NCBI GenBank assembly: GCA_001275005.1 | Contig: JWZX01002403.1 | Location: 1 to 37,221 of the forward strand | Source: Chrysochromulina tobinii | Taxonomy: Eukaryota > Haptophyta > Prymnesiales > Chrysochromulinaceae | DNA: 37,221 bases | Direction of reading: 5' to 3' | In this document: in pieces, positions 1 through 9,455 of the stretch | How the letters are laid out: every line of letters starts with the position of its first letter | Numbering within the stretch: position 1 is the stretch's first letter | Made by a program: the position numbers and the translations under genes | Notes under the pieces: model-generated | What the model was told of the DNA's origin: nothing | Database searches by the model: none | What the model saw: the letters and a program-made list of their open reading frames with translations, nothing else

Positions 1-122
1 GGGCCGCGGAGGATCTCCTCAATCGCGCTGCGCTCGTAGGAATGGCCATCGGACGCGACGACTGGGTCCTTCATCTTGTCGTTCTACGTGATCGGGCATG
101 TGAAGTCAGCAGGCAGCGGCAC
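1..122 (-). other. U-box core split by TAG codon
   Basis: On the minus strand, ADFTCPIT is followed by TAG and then NDKMKDPVVASDGHSYERSA and onward, all in one frame. U-boxes typically have CPI(T/S), three residues, M-x-DPV, then (D/S)G-x-(T/S)YER. Leaving out the TAG codon gives exactly that spacing (CPIT-NDK-MKDPV), so the stop looks like an extra codon rather than a natural C-terminus. No plausible intron fits in the few bases available. The domain runs off the left edge. Confidence 0.8.
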
Positions 123-2273
123 GTTCAGCCCGACCGACTCACGCCGCGCGCGCTGGGTCGCCGCCGCCCGCTGCTCATCGAGCCTCGAGCGCACGCGCGC
201 CGTCGCTGCCTCGTCCGCCGCTCCGACGGTAGCTGCGGGCTCTCTCTCCTGCTGCAGGAGGAGGTGCGCCCATATCGTCACGAGGCGGCGCAGCGTGGGC
301 GGCGGCAGCCGCTCGACTTGGAAGGCGCTGCAGCAAAAGGCGCCGAGCGCCTCGAGGCACGTGTCCACAGCCTGCGCGTGCTGCAGGTGCAGCAGGAACC
401 ATTCGATGTGGACGAGTGGCGGCTCCTCGGACGCGAACGCGCTTCCGCCGAAGCTCGCGCCCTCCGATCGGGCGCCCCAGTGGAAGAGCTCCTGCGCGCA
501 CGTCTCCAACTCGGTCGGAAGGGCAAGGGCCGTCGACTCCCGACGGCCGGCGGGCGCACTTACGGGCGGCAGTCGACCGAGCGCCGCGTTGGGCAGTCGT
601 CCGAGCGCCACGAGGAGCGCCGTGGCAAGCGTCGAGGTCTCAGGGCACGTACCAAGACGCGCGATGAAGGGGAGCACTACCGGCGCCATGCAATGCGCCG
701 AGGCGCGTCGCAGAGAGCCGGGGAGCGGATGGTCGCCGCCGAGCAGCATGCCCAGGGAGCTCGCGAGCTTGAGCTCGAGCTCTCGCTCCGCATTTGGAAG
801 CTTGAGCATCGGTACGAGCACGGCTTCGGTCGTGAGCAGCCGCAGAAGCGTTTGAAGGGCACTGCCGTCCGCCGCGCGCGCGCATCCCTCGATGGCCGTG
901 CGCACGAGATCGACGACGTTGCACCGTGCATCGACCGCCCACGCCGCCGCAGCGCCTCGGTGGCGGCGGCGGCGGCGGTCGGAGGTGCCGATAGTCGAGA
1001 CAGCCTCCTCACTCCGCGACGCAGCGCTGAGCATTGCCGGTACCACGCGCTCGCAAAAGCGGCAGAGCTGCGAGGTTTCGCGTGGGGCCGTCGGCACATG
1101 CCACTCGAGCCCTCGGCAGAGCGCGAGCACTTCGAGTTGCATGCTCCATTCATCATCCGCCGCCGTTGCGCGCAAGTGGCCGTCGGCAGCGCCGCCGCCG
1201 CTACCGCCGCCGCTGCTGCTGCTGAGCAAGGCATCGAGGAGGCGTCCGCAGAGGGTGGCTTGCGACGGCCGTGGCGTGCTGAGCAATGCGCGCAGCAGCG
1301 TGCGCACGCCGCGTCTGAGCTTTTGGCCCTCGGTCGCGCTCGCCATGGCGCTCGACGGCATGCGTGCCTCGCGGCGAATCATCTCGATTAGAAAGGCGCC
1401 GATGTCCTCAGTCGCGATGGCGTCGCCGTGGTCGTGGTCGTGCAGCATCGCAAGCACGTCGATGCACGCGAGCTGCAGCGATGTGTGACCCGAAAGTAGC
1501 GGCGGCTTGAGCGCCGCGAGCACGGCCGGTGTCGCGAGCAGCGGAGCGATCGCTGGGTCGGATGCAATCTCGTGGAGGAGCTCGAGGAGCTCGACGCTCG
1601 GCGAAGGGCGACTTCCTCGCGCCACGCCCGGCAGCAGGCCGATGAAGAGCTTCGGTGAGAGGCTGCACGCGGCGAGCACCAGGCTCGCCGGCTCATCGCA
1701 TGCCTGTAGTAGCTGCACAAAGATCTGGAGTGAGCACGTGGCCAGATCTGGCGCATGCACGTCGGCCCGGCCCGGATGCACCCGCGTCTCGGCGACGACA
1801 GCGTCCACGCCGCGCGCGAGAGTACGCACAAGGTGACGGCATTTGAGCAACGCGGCCACTGCCGCGTGCAGATCGACGTTGAAAGCGAGCCCGATCAGCG
1901 AGATGAGCGCGAGGCTCACATTGGGCGGTGCCCAGGGCAGCACATGGGCGGCCTGCACGCCGCTGCCGCCCATCACGATTTCGAGCTGCACAAAGAGCTG
2001 CTCAGTGGCATGGCACGATGCCCGAAGGAGCGAAGTGAGCAGCGCGATCAGCGCGCCTTCCAGCTCTTCATCATGGGCGTCGAGCTCCAGAAGCGCAGGG
2101 ACGAGTGCCGCAAGCAGCGGCTCCGTCAGCGCTCTCTCATCGTCGAGGAGGCGGATCGAGTGGCGATATTCCTCGATCATGCGCGTGAGCAGAGCGGCGG
2201 CATCGAGGCGCAGTGACAACGGCGTGATCTGCGGGGGAGCGGACAGAAGAGCGAGCGCTCGGTTGGCATCCAT
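84..2273 (-). CDS. Helical-repeat protein with C-terminal U-box (partial, in-frame TAG)
   Basis: Reads from an ATG at 2273 (A at -3, G at +4) for 729 codons to a TAG at 84-86. The body is almost entirely Leu/Ala-rich amphipathic helix pairs, like an ARM/HEAT solenoid. A charged helical stretch just before the end leads into PLPADFTCPIT, which is the start of a U-box. The same frame continues past the TAG to the window edge with the rest of the U-box core. U-box proteins are E3 ubiquitin ligases that bind an E2 directly, and solenoid-plus-U-box is the plant PUB-like layout, here with the U-box at the C-terminus. What I see is an open frame and a U-box motif; the ligase role is by family. The 3' end lies outside the window. 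The upstream gene on the same strand ends 161 bp away. The product is either truncated, read through, or the TAG is a sequence or allele artefact. Confidence 0.7.
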   Translation of the reverse strand: MDANRALALLSAPPQITPLSLRLDAAALLTRMIEEYRHSIRLLDDERALTEPLLAALVPALLELDAHDEELEGALIALLTSLLRASCHATEQLFVQLEIVMGGSGVQAAHVLPWAPPNVSLALISLIGLAFNVDLHAAVAALLKCRHLVRTLARGVDAVVAETRVHPGRADVHAPDLATCSLQIFVQLLQACDEPASLVLAACSLSPKLFIGLLPGVARGSRPSPSVELLELLHEIASDPAIAPLLATPAVLAALKPPLLSGHTSLQLACIDVLAMLHDHDHGDAIATEDIGAFLIEMIRREARMPSSAMASATEGQKLRRGVRTLLRALLSTPRPSQATLCGRLLDALLSSSSGGGSGGGAADGHLRATAADDEWSMQLEVLALCRGLEWHVPTAPRETSQLCRFCERVVPAMLSAASRSEEAVSTIGTSDRRRRRHRGAAAAWAVDARCNVVDLVRTAIEGCARAADGSALQTLLRLLTTEAVLVPMLKLPNAERELELKLASSLGMLLGGDHPLPGSLRRASAHCMAPVVLPFIARLGTCPETSTLATALLVALGRLPNAALGRLPPVSAPAGRRESTALALPTELETCAQELFHWGARSEGASFGGSAFASEEPPLVHIEWFLLHLQHAQAVDTCLEALGAFCCSAFQVERLPPPTLRRLVTIWAHLLLQQEREPAATVGAADEAATARVRSRLDEQRAAATQRARRESVGLNVPLPADFTCPIT

Positions 2274-2434
2274 GATGATCCGGACAACGACAAGGTAGGT
2301 CTGATTTCTGTTCCTGTTGGTACTAAAAGTATGCATGCGATGGAGCATGCATTCACGTTACGGACGTTTTCTGCGCATAAACAAGCAAGCTTCCTTGCTT
2401 GCGCATAAAAGCTTAAACCGGACGCGTGCAGCGC
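2274..2434. other. Short intergenic region with hairpin
   Basis: Holds the 5' leader of the U-box gene and the 3' end of the next minus-strand gene. A perfect 8-bp stem with a 4-nt loop (CAAGCAAG/CTTGCTTG) lies at 2382-2401. It is flanked by direct copies of GCGCATAAA at 2373-2381 and from 2401. It could be a processing or 3'-end signal; nothing else is visible. Confidence 0.5.
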
Positions 2435-5400
2435 CTAGCCAACTCGACTGCTCTCCTCGCCCACCGTCGCTGCCACCCGGATGCAATCCAGGAGGAGCTC
2501 GGGTCCGAGAGCCGCCTTGGCCATGAGCGCAGGCCGGTGCTCGAGCAGCCAGCACACGGCGGGTGCGGCCACCAGCATGCGCCCACGAAGCGCGGCGATC
2601 AGAGGCCGGCGCGGCCAGCCGGCGGAGAGCCACTGGCGCACAAAGGGCTCCAACTGTGCACCGAGTGCGCACGCGGCATCCAAAGCATCCAAAGCCGGCG
2701 GCGGAGGCAACAGCGCAAGCCTGAGGAGCAAGCATGCGTCGGCCACATCGGACGCGGTCGCGCCGTCCGGATCGTCCATATTTGGAAAGCGTCCAAATTG
2801 ATCGTCCATATTTGGAAAGCGTCCATTTGGATCGTCCATATTTGGATCGTTTCCCTCCCGAGTGCCGACGCTTGCAAGCAGCTGCTCGAGGAAGCACGCC
2901 GCAGGCGGCATGGGCGCATCGCTCTCCGGTGCCCCGTCGCCCGCGTCGCTCGAGGTGTCGCTCGTGTAACCACGACCACTTGAGTCTTCTTGCATGCACG
3001 CGCGCAGCAGCCTCGCCCACTCTGCGGGGGGCGTGCGTCGCTCTGCCGGCTGCAGCGTACCTCGCGCCGCCGCCTCGCGCAGCCACCGAAGGCGCGCGCG
3101 CAGGCTCGGCATGGGCGGTGCACTGGGCGACAGCGCCGTGTTGGGCTCAAGCGCGCCGTCGTGGGCGGTAGTGGACCTGCGCGCCGTCGTGGACGATCGC
3201 GCCGTCGTGGGCGGTACGAGCGCCGGCGTGAGCACGAGCCACCAGTAGCCACATAGGGCGAGGATGCGGGCTGCATCCGCCGGCGCTGCGACGAGCGCCG
3301 CGTGCGCCGCCTCCTCCAGAGGCGCGGCGGCAGCGGCGGCAGCAGCGGCGGCGGTGGCGGCAGCATCAGCGGCGTACACGTCAGCCCTGACTGCGGTTTT
3401 CGTGCCGCTTGTCAGCATCGGCAAGGATCCACGTAGCAGTAGACGCGCGTGCAGCGCACAGCAGAGGCGAATGAGCGCAAGGCGGCGTTGCGAAGCGGCC
3501 GCGTCGCGTCTACGGCGTTCCAAACTCGGTGTCGACCTCTCGGCTGCATCAGGCGAGGGCGCACGTGCGTCTACGGGCGAGGCCGAGGGCGTGGAAGGTG
3601 CGAAGGGCGCACTGTGGCCGGTGCAGTCGATGGCAGGGGGCGCGTCTGCCATCGTGTTGGCCATCATGAAGCCACGCTCAAACAGGGGCCAGAGCGCTCG
3701 CACTGCCACGTCGCTGAGCAGCGGGGCTACCGGCTTGATGGCGGCGGCGCTTCGCTGTGAATGTGAAGATGAGGAGGCGTCGCGCGCGGCCGCAGTAGCT
3801 CTCGTCCACGCCCTCGTCGAGCTGTCGGTCCACGCCCGGGACGACGCCCCGTAGCCTTCGCCGTCGGGAGGTAGAGGCACCTGCATCGCGCTGTGCTCGA
3901 GGAGCCGCCCCATCTCCGCGAGCAGCTTCAAAGTGTCCAGCGCAGCGGCCGGTCTCGCCGACAGCAGCGCCGCCGCCGTCGATTTCGCCTCGAGCGACCC
4001 ATCAGGCGCGGACGTTGCATGCAAGGGTACGTTGACCAGCGCCTCCGCCGCTGCCCGAGCAAAGAGGACACTCACATCCAGTCCGAAACTTCGCGCGAGT
4101 AACGAGGCATGCGCCACGCGCGCCGAGGCTGCCGCCGCCTCGAATCCGACCGCGGATGAAGATCCGCTGCCCAGGACGGCGCCTATACTGGATGGGCGCA
4201 ATGGGCGCAAGAGCCGACGGCAGACGCGCTCGGGCCGGCGGTGCATACGGAGCGAGTACAGGGCGGAGCGAGTCGCGACAAGGCAGACTCCCAGCGGGGC
4301 TGCAGCCAGAGCGCTCGAGCTGATGGGTAGGGCGGTGGTTCCGGCGACGGGGCACTCGCCGAGCGGCGCCACGAACATCACCACGCCGCTTGGCATCGGA
4401 AGACTCTGAAGCACCGCTGCGTGTGCCGCCCGGCTGTGCCGCGCTCCGGCGCCCGCCACAGCGCCGCCGCCCGCCACGACGCCGCGGCCTCGCCCGGGCT
4501 CTTCACATTCACAGTCGGACTCGGCAAGCTCGGTGCGAGAGAGGACGAGGAGCTGTGAATGTGAAGAGAGGGGCTGGCTCGGCTCGTCGACGCCCTCGCC
4601 CTCGCCCGCGTCGCACGCGCAGAAGATCGCATGCTGGCCCAAGGACAGCGTGCCGGGCAATGTGCGTGCGGGCAGCCGGTAGGTGAAGAGGGGCGTGGGG
4701 CGCATCGCACCGCCATCGAGCAGCTCGGCGGTGAAGACGGTCAGCTGGCATGCCTCGACTGCGTGCAGCAGCAGCCACGGGCTCCGCTGTGAATGTGAAG
4801 CACCCCACGGCGGCCGCCTCAGCACCGTGAGCTCTCCTGCGCATCACCATTCAGAGCAAGCGGCTCGCTCAACCATTGAGGCAATCAATGGTCGTCAGTG
4901 TGCTCGCCTGGCGCGGGAGGCAATCAGCAGGCAACAAGGGAGGCAATCAGCAAGCAAGAAGGGATGCAATGTGCATGCAATGAGCTCGCCTGGCGGGATG
5001 CAATGTGCATCCAATGAGCTCGCCTGGCGGGATGCAATGTGCATGCAATGAGCTCGCCTGGCGGGATGCAATGTGCATGCAATGAGCTCGCCTGGCGGGA
5101 TGCAATGTGCATGCAATGAGCTCGCCTGGCGGGAGGACGAGCGGGCGCAAAGTCGGAGGACGAGAGGCGAGCCCCATCAACAGATACTTGCCCTGAAGCG
5201 TGCGCACGAGCAAGGCACCGCCGCCACCGGCGGGGCCAGCGTCATCGACGCTGCCACCACTGGGGTCGTGTGGCGCCGTCGTGGGCACGGCGGGCAGGTC
5301 CATGAGGCGCAGGATGGGTGCCTCCGCATCCGCCGTGCACACGAGCGCGCGCCGCTGAAGGTCGATGAGATGGATGGCGCCGTCGATGGTGCCGATGGCG

Positions 5401-5858
5401 GCGGCGCTCGCACCGCCGGCCGCGTCGCACAGCGCACAGCAGCTCACGCCGGACGACCTTGCGCCCGCCACAGCGTGCACAGCGAGCATCTCGGACATGG
5501 CTGCCAGTAGAGGACCAGCGGCAGGCGGAGGCTGTTCGCTCAGCGAGCCACCGCCGCACGGGAGAGGTGGGCAGCGCATCACGTGGTTGAGGAAGAGCAC
5601 GAAGGCGCTCGCGTCGTGCGTGACGATGAGCAGCTGCGAATCGTCGCGCATGGCAAGGCTCGCGATGCCCTTGGCCGGATCGGCAAACCACTGTAGCTGC
5701 CGTGCAAGCGGAGCGACCGCCGAAGCGGCGCTCGCCGGCGCCAGAAGCAGCAATGTGTTGGAGGAGGTCGCCAAAGCCACACGACGTCGGCCAGCGGCCG
5801 CGTGAAGGATCGAAGTGCCCTCGGTGCGAGCGATGGGCGCTAGCCTGAAGAGCTCCAT
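2435..5858 (-). CDS. Large propeller/solenoid-like protein, possibly HPS3-like; two exons
   Basis: An ATG at 5858 opens a frame starting MELFRLAPIA, rich in short beta-strand-like segments (about residues 20-215) such as SQLLIVTHDASAFVLFLN. This resembles an N-terminal beta-propeller. A second long frame continues from about 4836 to a stop at 2435. It is beta-rich at first (about to 4330), then helical and Ala/Leu-rich to the end. Between them lies a repeat-filled intron. The best donor I see is CAA|GTATCTG at 5187; with an acceptor near 4818 the frames join to about 1,017 residues, close to HPS3 (about 1,000). The N-terminal layout and the CISCC/VSCC-like strand also recall HPS3, a BLOC-2 subunit in endosome-lysosome-related organelle traffic. 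That assignment is a guess from order and length, not a clear motif. In-frame DNA repeats lie at 2771-2850. Confidence 0.6.
2771..2850. repeat. 30-bp in-frame tandem repeat
   Basis: Two full units (2771-2800 and 2801-2830) plus a 20-base partial copy encode, on the minus strand, about 2.7 copies of a ten-residue unit with the core PNMDDxxGRF. It sits in a low-complexity linker near the C-terminus of the propeller/solenoid protein, so it changes linker length without breaking the frame. Confidence 0.85.
4499..4568. repeat. 16-bp perfect inverted repeat inside a coding exon
   Basis: CTCTTCACATTCACAG at 4499-4514 and its exact reverse complement at 4553-4568 enclose 38 bp. The 14-base core recurs at 3755-3768 and 4787-4800, both in the orientation of the right arm. 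Three of the four copies read Ser-His-Ser-Gln in the gene's frame. Confidence 0.85.
4818..5187 (-). other. Intron with tandem repeats (boundaries inferred)
   Basis: The two coding frames of the propeller/solenoid gene are separated by stops and by the 34-bp repeat array, so an intron is required. The donor CAA|GTATCTG at 5187 is the best consensus match. Acceptor candidates are TGCTGAG|G (exon from 4817, phase 2, which keeps the frame), GATGCGCAG|GAGAGC (exon from 4836, different phase) and CTTCACATTCACAG (exon from 4786). The choice cannot be settled from sequence. Confidence 0.45.
4961..5130. repeat. 34-bp tandem repeat, five copies
   Basis: Five head-to-tail copies (4961, 4995, 5029, 5063 and 5097), nearly identical; the second differs by one base. 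There is no spacer, so this is a minisatellite and not a CRISPR array. A degenerate relative (GGGAGGCAATCAGCA-type units) lies just outside at about 4915-4960. The period is not a multiple of three, so reading through it cycles all frames. In the gene's sense each unit contains CCCGCCAG|GCGAGCTC, which looks like a 3' splice site. Confidence 0.9.
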
Positions 5859-6142
5859 TGATCACACTTCTTTTCGTTCACAGCCAATGTTTAAAATTCG
5901 ACACCCAAGACACCGGACCGGCGTACATACGGATGCGGTTACCATTAGCTCGGGGACCCCCGGACCCCCTATTATCACAGCCATACTCGATCAGCCGCCG
6001 GGCCAGGCCGTTTATAGCTTATAGCCCCGCCCGGTCGCCTTTGCGCGTCCTTGATAAGGCGCATCTTCGTTCACAATACACCAAAACGCACAAACCAAAC
6101 TCAAGATGCGTGAAGGGAAAACCTCGCACACGTCACAGATGT

Positions 6143-6395
6143 CGCTTCATTCTCATGCTCGCGACGTGGAACGCGTGCCGCGCTCACAGACACGGTTCAG
6201 GGTCGCCATTCCCCGGGTCAACTTCTTTTCACAGACAATGGTTACAATTCACAGTCTCAACATGTCAAGTCCACCGCACTCACACTCATCACGTACACAC
6301 CTCGTAGACGTTCACACTCGCTTCATTCTCATGCTCGCGAGGTGCAACGCTTACCGCGCTCTCAGTACATGTATAAACTCAGACACGGTTCACAC
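6143..6395. repeat. Diverged direct repeat pair
   Basis: The segment starting CGCTTCATTCTCATGCTCGC at 6143 recurs at 6319. Similarity continues for about 60 bases (ACG(T)GG/GGTGC, AACGC, CCGCGCTC, then AGACACGGTTCA) with a short insertion in the second copy. A weaker pair (ACTTCTTTTC...CACAG.CAATG) links about 5866-5902 with about 6219-6256. Together they suggest local segmental duplication in the intergenic DNA. Confidence 0.7.
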
Positions 6396-6449
6396 CCGTC
6401 CTCCACACCTGATCACCTCAAAAGTCTCCATAGCCCATAGGAAGGTCCC

Positions 6450-6632
6450 ACACACCAACCCAACGCGTTCGCACTGCGAAGGAAAATTTCGCACTGCCCT
6501 GGAGCAGTGTGAGGGCGTACTTCCGGCCCAGTGCGCCCCGCGGTCGGTTCGCACTGCGCGGGCTCTGCGCCTGTGCTCTGCGATGTTCGCACTCGTGCGC
6601 GGGGGCAGTGCGAATTCGTTGGGATGGTGTGT
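6450..6632. repeat. Inverted repeat with clustered TTCGCACTGC units
   Basis: The arm at 6450-6477 (ACACACCAACCC...GCACTGC) and the arm at 6605-6632 are reverse complements at 25 of 28 positions. Between and within them, TTCGCACTGC occurs at 6468, 6487 and 6548, a variant at 6585, and the inverse GCAGTGCGAA at 6605. A small hairpin CACTGC/GCAGTG lies near 6490-6510. It could be a decayed foldback transposable element or a structured RNA; no ORF of a transposase is nearby. Confidence 0.7.
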
Positions 6633-7135
6633 TACTTTGGGTTGGTGTGTGGTAGGTGTGTGGGGCCTTCTGTTCGACCTTCCTACCCGCGGGGTCAACC
6701 CCGGGTCTGAACCCGTGCAAGCACCTCGCACACTTCACACCGGTCCAAATTGGGGCGTCTCGAGGCGGTACGTGCTACCGTGAACGACGAGGATCCTTCG
6801 TTGAAGGGCCTAGAATAGTACTACAGTATATAGCCTCCGTAGTAGGTAGTATATAGTGCGTGAGCGTATAGGCTGGTCGAATAACCCGAACGAACGGGAA
6901 GACCGAACGCCGGAGGCGACTGGCGAGGCAAACGTACGGGCACGCGCCATGGGGCACGCACGCACTGTCGACTCGCGCGGTGCCCGAGCGTCCGCGGCCC
7001 CCGCGCGGGACAGGAGCTGAGATAGACGTGACCCCCTGAGAGACCCCGGGGCGGACGTCATTGCTCACGTGTCACGTCGAAGTGTTCCGTAGTTAGAGAC
7101 AATCGACAACCCGACCGACCGCACTGATTGACTGA

Positions 7136-9247
7136 CTATTCCAACTCGGCCACCGCCGCCTCCGCCCCCATGAGCACGTCGCGCCGATACCTTTCCCACC
7201 ACGTCTCCTCGTGCTCGAGGCTATCGGCGAGGCTGCGCAGGTTATACGTTGGCGTCGGCGCTGGGAGCAAGGGAGCGGACGCCTGCTGGAACAGTTGCTC
7301 CCGCGCCGAGCGGCCGGCAGTCGACTTTGGTGTGGGCGCGAATGTCACGCGACTCGCCTGCGATGCCGACGGCGTCGCCCCCCCGCCCCCGGCGCTCTCC
7401 CCTTGGCGCGCTGCGAGCGCCTGACGAAACTGCTCGATGTGTCGTGCCTCCTCCCGTAGGTCATCGGCGTGCTCGCGCAGCCGCTGCTGCACGGCCTGCG
7501 CCTCGTCAAGCGCGATCGGCCTCGGAGCACTGCCCTCGACGGAGCGCGCCCCGAGCCACCATGAGGGATCATCCTCGGCCGGCTCACCGGTTGCTGCTGC
7601 TGCTTCCTCGGTTGCTGCTGCTGCAGCTGCAGCTGCTGCTGCTGCTGCTGCTGCTCCGCGGAAGCGTACTTCGCTCACTTCGTAGGCATTCGCCGACGCG
7701 AGCACGCGCCGCGCCTTGGCGAGGCGCTCGGGCAGCTGGGCCATCGCCTTGGCCGCCTGATGTGGGAGGCACTCAGAAGTCATCAGAGACCATCAGATGG
7801 GCGATCAGATGGGCGATCAGATGGGCCTGCTCACCTCAGCCGCCGCCTTCGCCTCGGCCGCGAGCCGTTTGCGCTCTTCATTGCGACGGCGTTCCTCGGC
7901 CTCCTTGAGAACCTGCCGCTCCTGCTGCTCCTGTTCCAGTCGAGCAGCCAGCTGTCCCTTATCCGATTCGAGCACCATCGCCGCCTTCGCCGCGCTCGAA
8001 TGGGCCTCCTTCCACACCATGGCCTCAGTCTCTGCCTTGGACTCGAGCGCGCTGAGCTCGAGGTTGCGCTGCTCGAGCATTGCTCCGTGCTCGCGCGCCG
8101 CACGCAGCTGCGCCGCGAGCGCATCGCGCTCCGTTCGAAGTGCGGCTTGCTCCCTCTCCGCTCTCGAGAGGAGCTCTGCCCGTTCGTTCTCACTATGGCG
8201 TTCGAGAGCGGCGCCTCGCAGCTGGAGTTCTTCGGCCGTCTGCTCAATGGTCTCCTCGTGCGCCTCGAGCAGCCGCAGCTTCTGTTGCAGGGCCTTCGTC
8301 ACCTCGGCCATCGCGCGGCACTGCGCTCTCGCCTCGGCCGCGCGTCTCTTTTCGAGTATGGACCACTCTCGCGCGAGAGTCTCGAGCCGCGCCGCCTCGA
8401 CCTTCTCGAGGCCCGCCTTCCACTTGGCGTGCTCGCGCCGCCGCCACTCGGCGAGCCGAGCCACCGCCTCTGCCGCTGCCTCTGCCGCCGTCGCCGCGGG
8501 CACCGCCGCCGAGGCTCCCTCGCCGTCGCGGCGCCGGCTGATCCCGACAATGTCGATGTCGTCATCGATCATCGAGCTGCCTCTCGCACTCCTGCGCGAG
8601 CCGCGCGAGGCATGAGCTCCGGCACCATCCACCGCGCGACGCGTTGGTTGCAGCGGCGCCTCCGAGGGCGCTCGTGGTGAGATGAGCTCGAGCCGCAAGA
8701 CGAGGTCGAGCAGCGCCACCTGCGCACCGCTGATGTGCTCATGCCTGTTCCGTCGCGAGGAGAGCTCTGCAGGCACTGTGGCGGGCGCGACGAAGGAGAC
8801 TGTCTGCTCCTGCCGATGCGCGGCGGTCCGCTCGCCGTCCGCGATCGGCCGCACGCTGAGCACCTCGGCCACGTCGACGGTCGCCACGCCGAGCAGCACC
8901 TTCTGCGTGTACTTGTCATGGTGCCACAGCTCGACGGCGAGCGGCTCCTCAGCAAGCGCCGGAAGGAGCTCGTCGATGCCGCGCACCGCAAAGTCGCGCG
9001 TGCAACCAGGCCAGGGCAGCGCAACCTCGCCATGGCGCGGCAGAAGCACCGGAGGCGACGTGCGGACCAGCCGCTTGCTCGCAGCGCCCGAAGAGCAGCG
9101 CGGCAGGAGCGGCGCGTGCATCGTGCACACTATGTTTGAAAAGGCACCCAACGGAATGGCCACGTCACGCACGAGCTTCAGCTGGATGCTTAGGCGACAG
9201 TGGAGCAGTCCTGCATCGGGGTGCTCCAGGAGCGAGCGTGACGCCAT
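7136..9247 (-). CDS. CEP120-like: CEP120-like centriolar C2/coiled-coil protein
   Basis: Join of 9247-7835 and 7756-7136, giving 677 residues from the first in-frame ATG. Residues about 15-215 match the CEP120 second C2/DUF3668 pattern: SIQLKLVRDVAIPL, then TSPPVLLPRHGEVALPWP, DFAV, then PLAVELWHHD and KVLLGVATVDVAEVL, ending in LLDLVLRLELIS. A long Ala/Glu/Arg coiled coil (about 250-490), a poly-Ala tract coded by a CTG/CAG-type repeat near 7605-7655, and a further helical tail follow. CEP120 (Chlamydomonas UNI2) acts in centriole elongation and basal-body assembly, which implies a flagellated or centriole-bearing cell. The usual N-terminal C2A domain of animal CEP120 is not seen, and no upstream exon is obvious before the divergent gene. 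The order C2 then coiled coil agrees with the family. Confidence 0.75.
7757..7834 (-). other. 78-bp GT-AG intron with 12-bp repeats
   Basis: The coding strand reads GCTGAG|GTGAGCAGG at the donor and CCCACATCAG|GCGGCC at the acceptor. Removal joins the frames in phase 0 across a coiled coil (AKAAAE|AAKAMAQ). The intron carries about three copies of CATCTGATCGCC, giving in-frame stops, so it must be spliced even though its length is a multiple of three. Confidence 0.85.
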
Positions 9248-9455
9248 GGGCGTCGGTGTGGCTCTCGACGCCCCGATAGGCTCCCGCCAAAGAGTCGCCA
9301 AAGTTGAGTTATTAGTCGCGACGTGAATTAGGTAGGTTGGGAAGCGCTAAGGTTCCCTATGTTTCGTGAGTTTGTTGCCGAAGTTTCACCCTACGCTTCG
9401 ACTGACGCGTCAGTTCCAAATCGGGGAATTAGCGGCGAGAATCTCCGATACCTTG
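9248..9455. promoter_or_regulatory. Divergent promoter region (inferred)
   Basis: Short gap between the CEP120-like gene (minus) and the small unknown gene (plus). It is less GC-rich than either side, with AT-containing stretches around 9305-9365. A shared bidirectional promoter is inferred from the layout only; no element is recognised. Confidence 0.3.

Larger units (their letters stand above)
5859..7135. other. 1.3 kb repeat-rich intergenic region
   Basis: Lies between the start of the propeller/solenoid gene and the end of the CEP120-like gene, both on the minus strand. Its open frames have no recognisable domain, codon bias unlike the neighbours, and cross repeat borders, so I do not call a gene. 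It has lower GC than the genes around it and holds a direct-repeat pair, a cluster of a ten-base inverted/direct repeat, and T-rich stretches just above the 5858 start. Promoter and UTR elements of the flanking genes must lie here. Confidence 0.6.

Noticed and set aside
84-86. TAG as a reassigned sense codon in this genome
   Set aside because: Other genes here end at TAG (for example the TPR, glycosyltransferase-like and IQ-motif genes), so general reassignment is unlikely; the local causes are kept as a finding.
4961-5130. CRISPR-like array
   Set aside because: Units are directly abutting with no spacers, inside a eukaryotic gene; it is a minisatellite.
6106-6783. 225-codon plus-strand frame in the intergenic region
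   Set aside because: Crosses the direct-repeat pair and the inverted repeat, has atypical composition and no domain.
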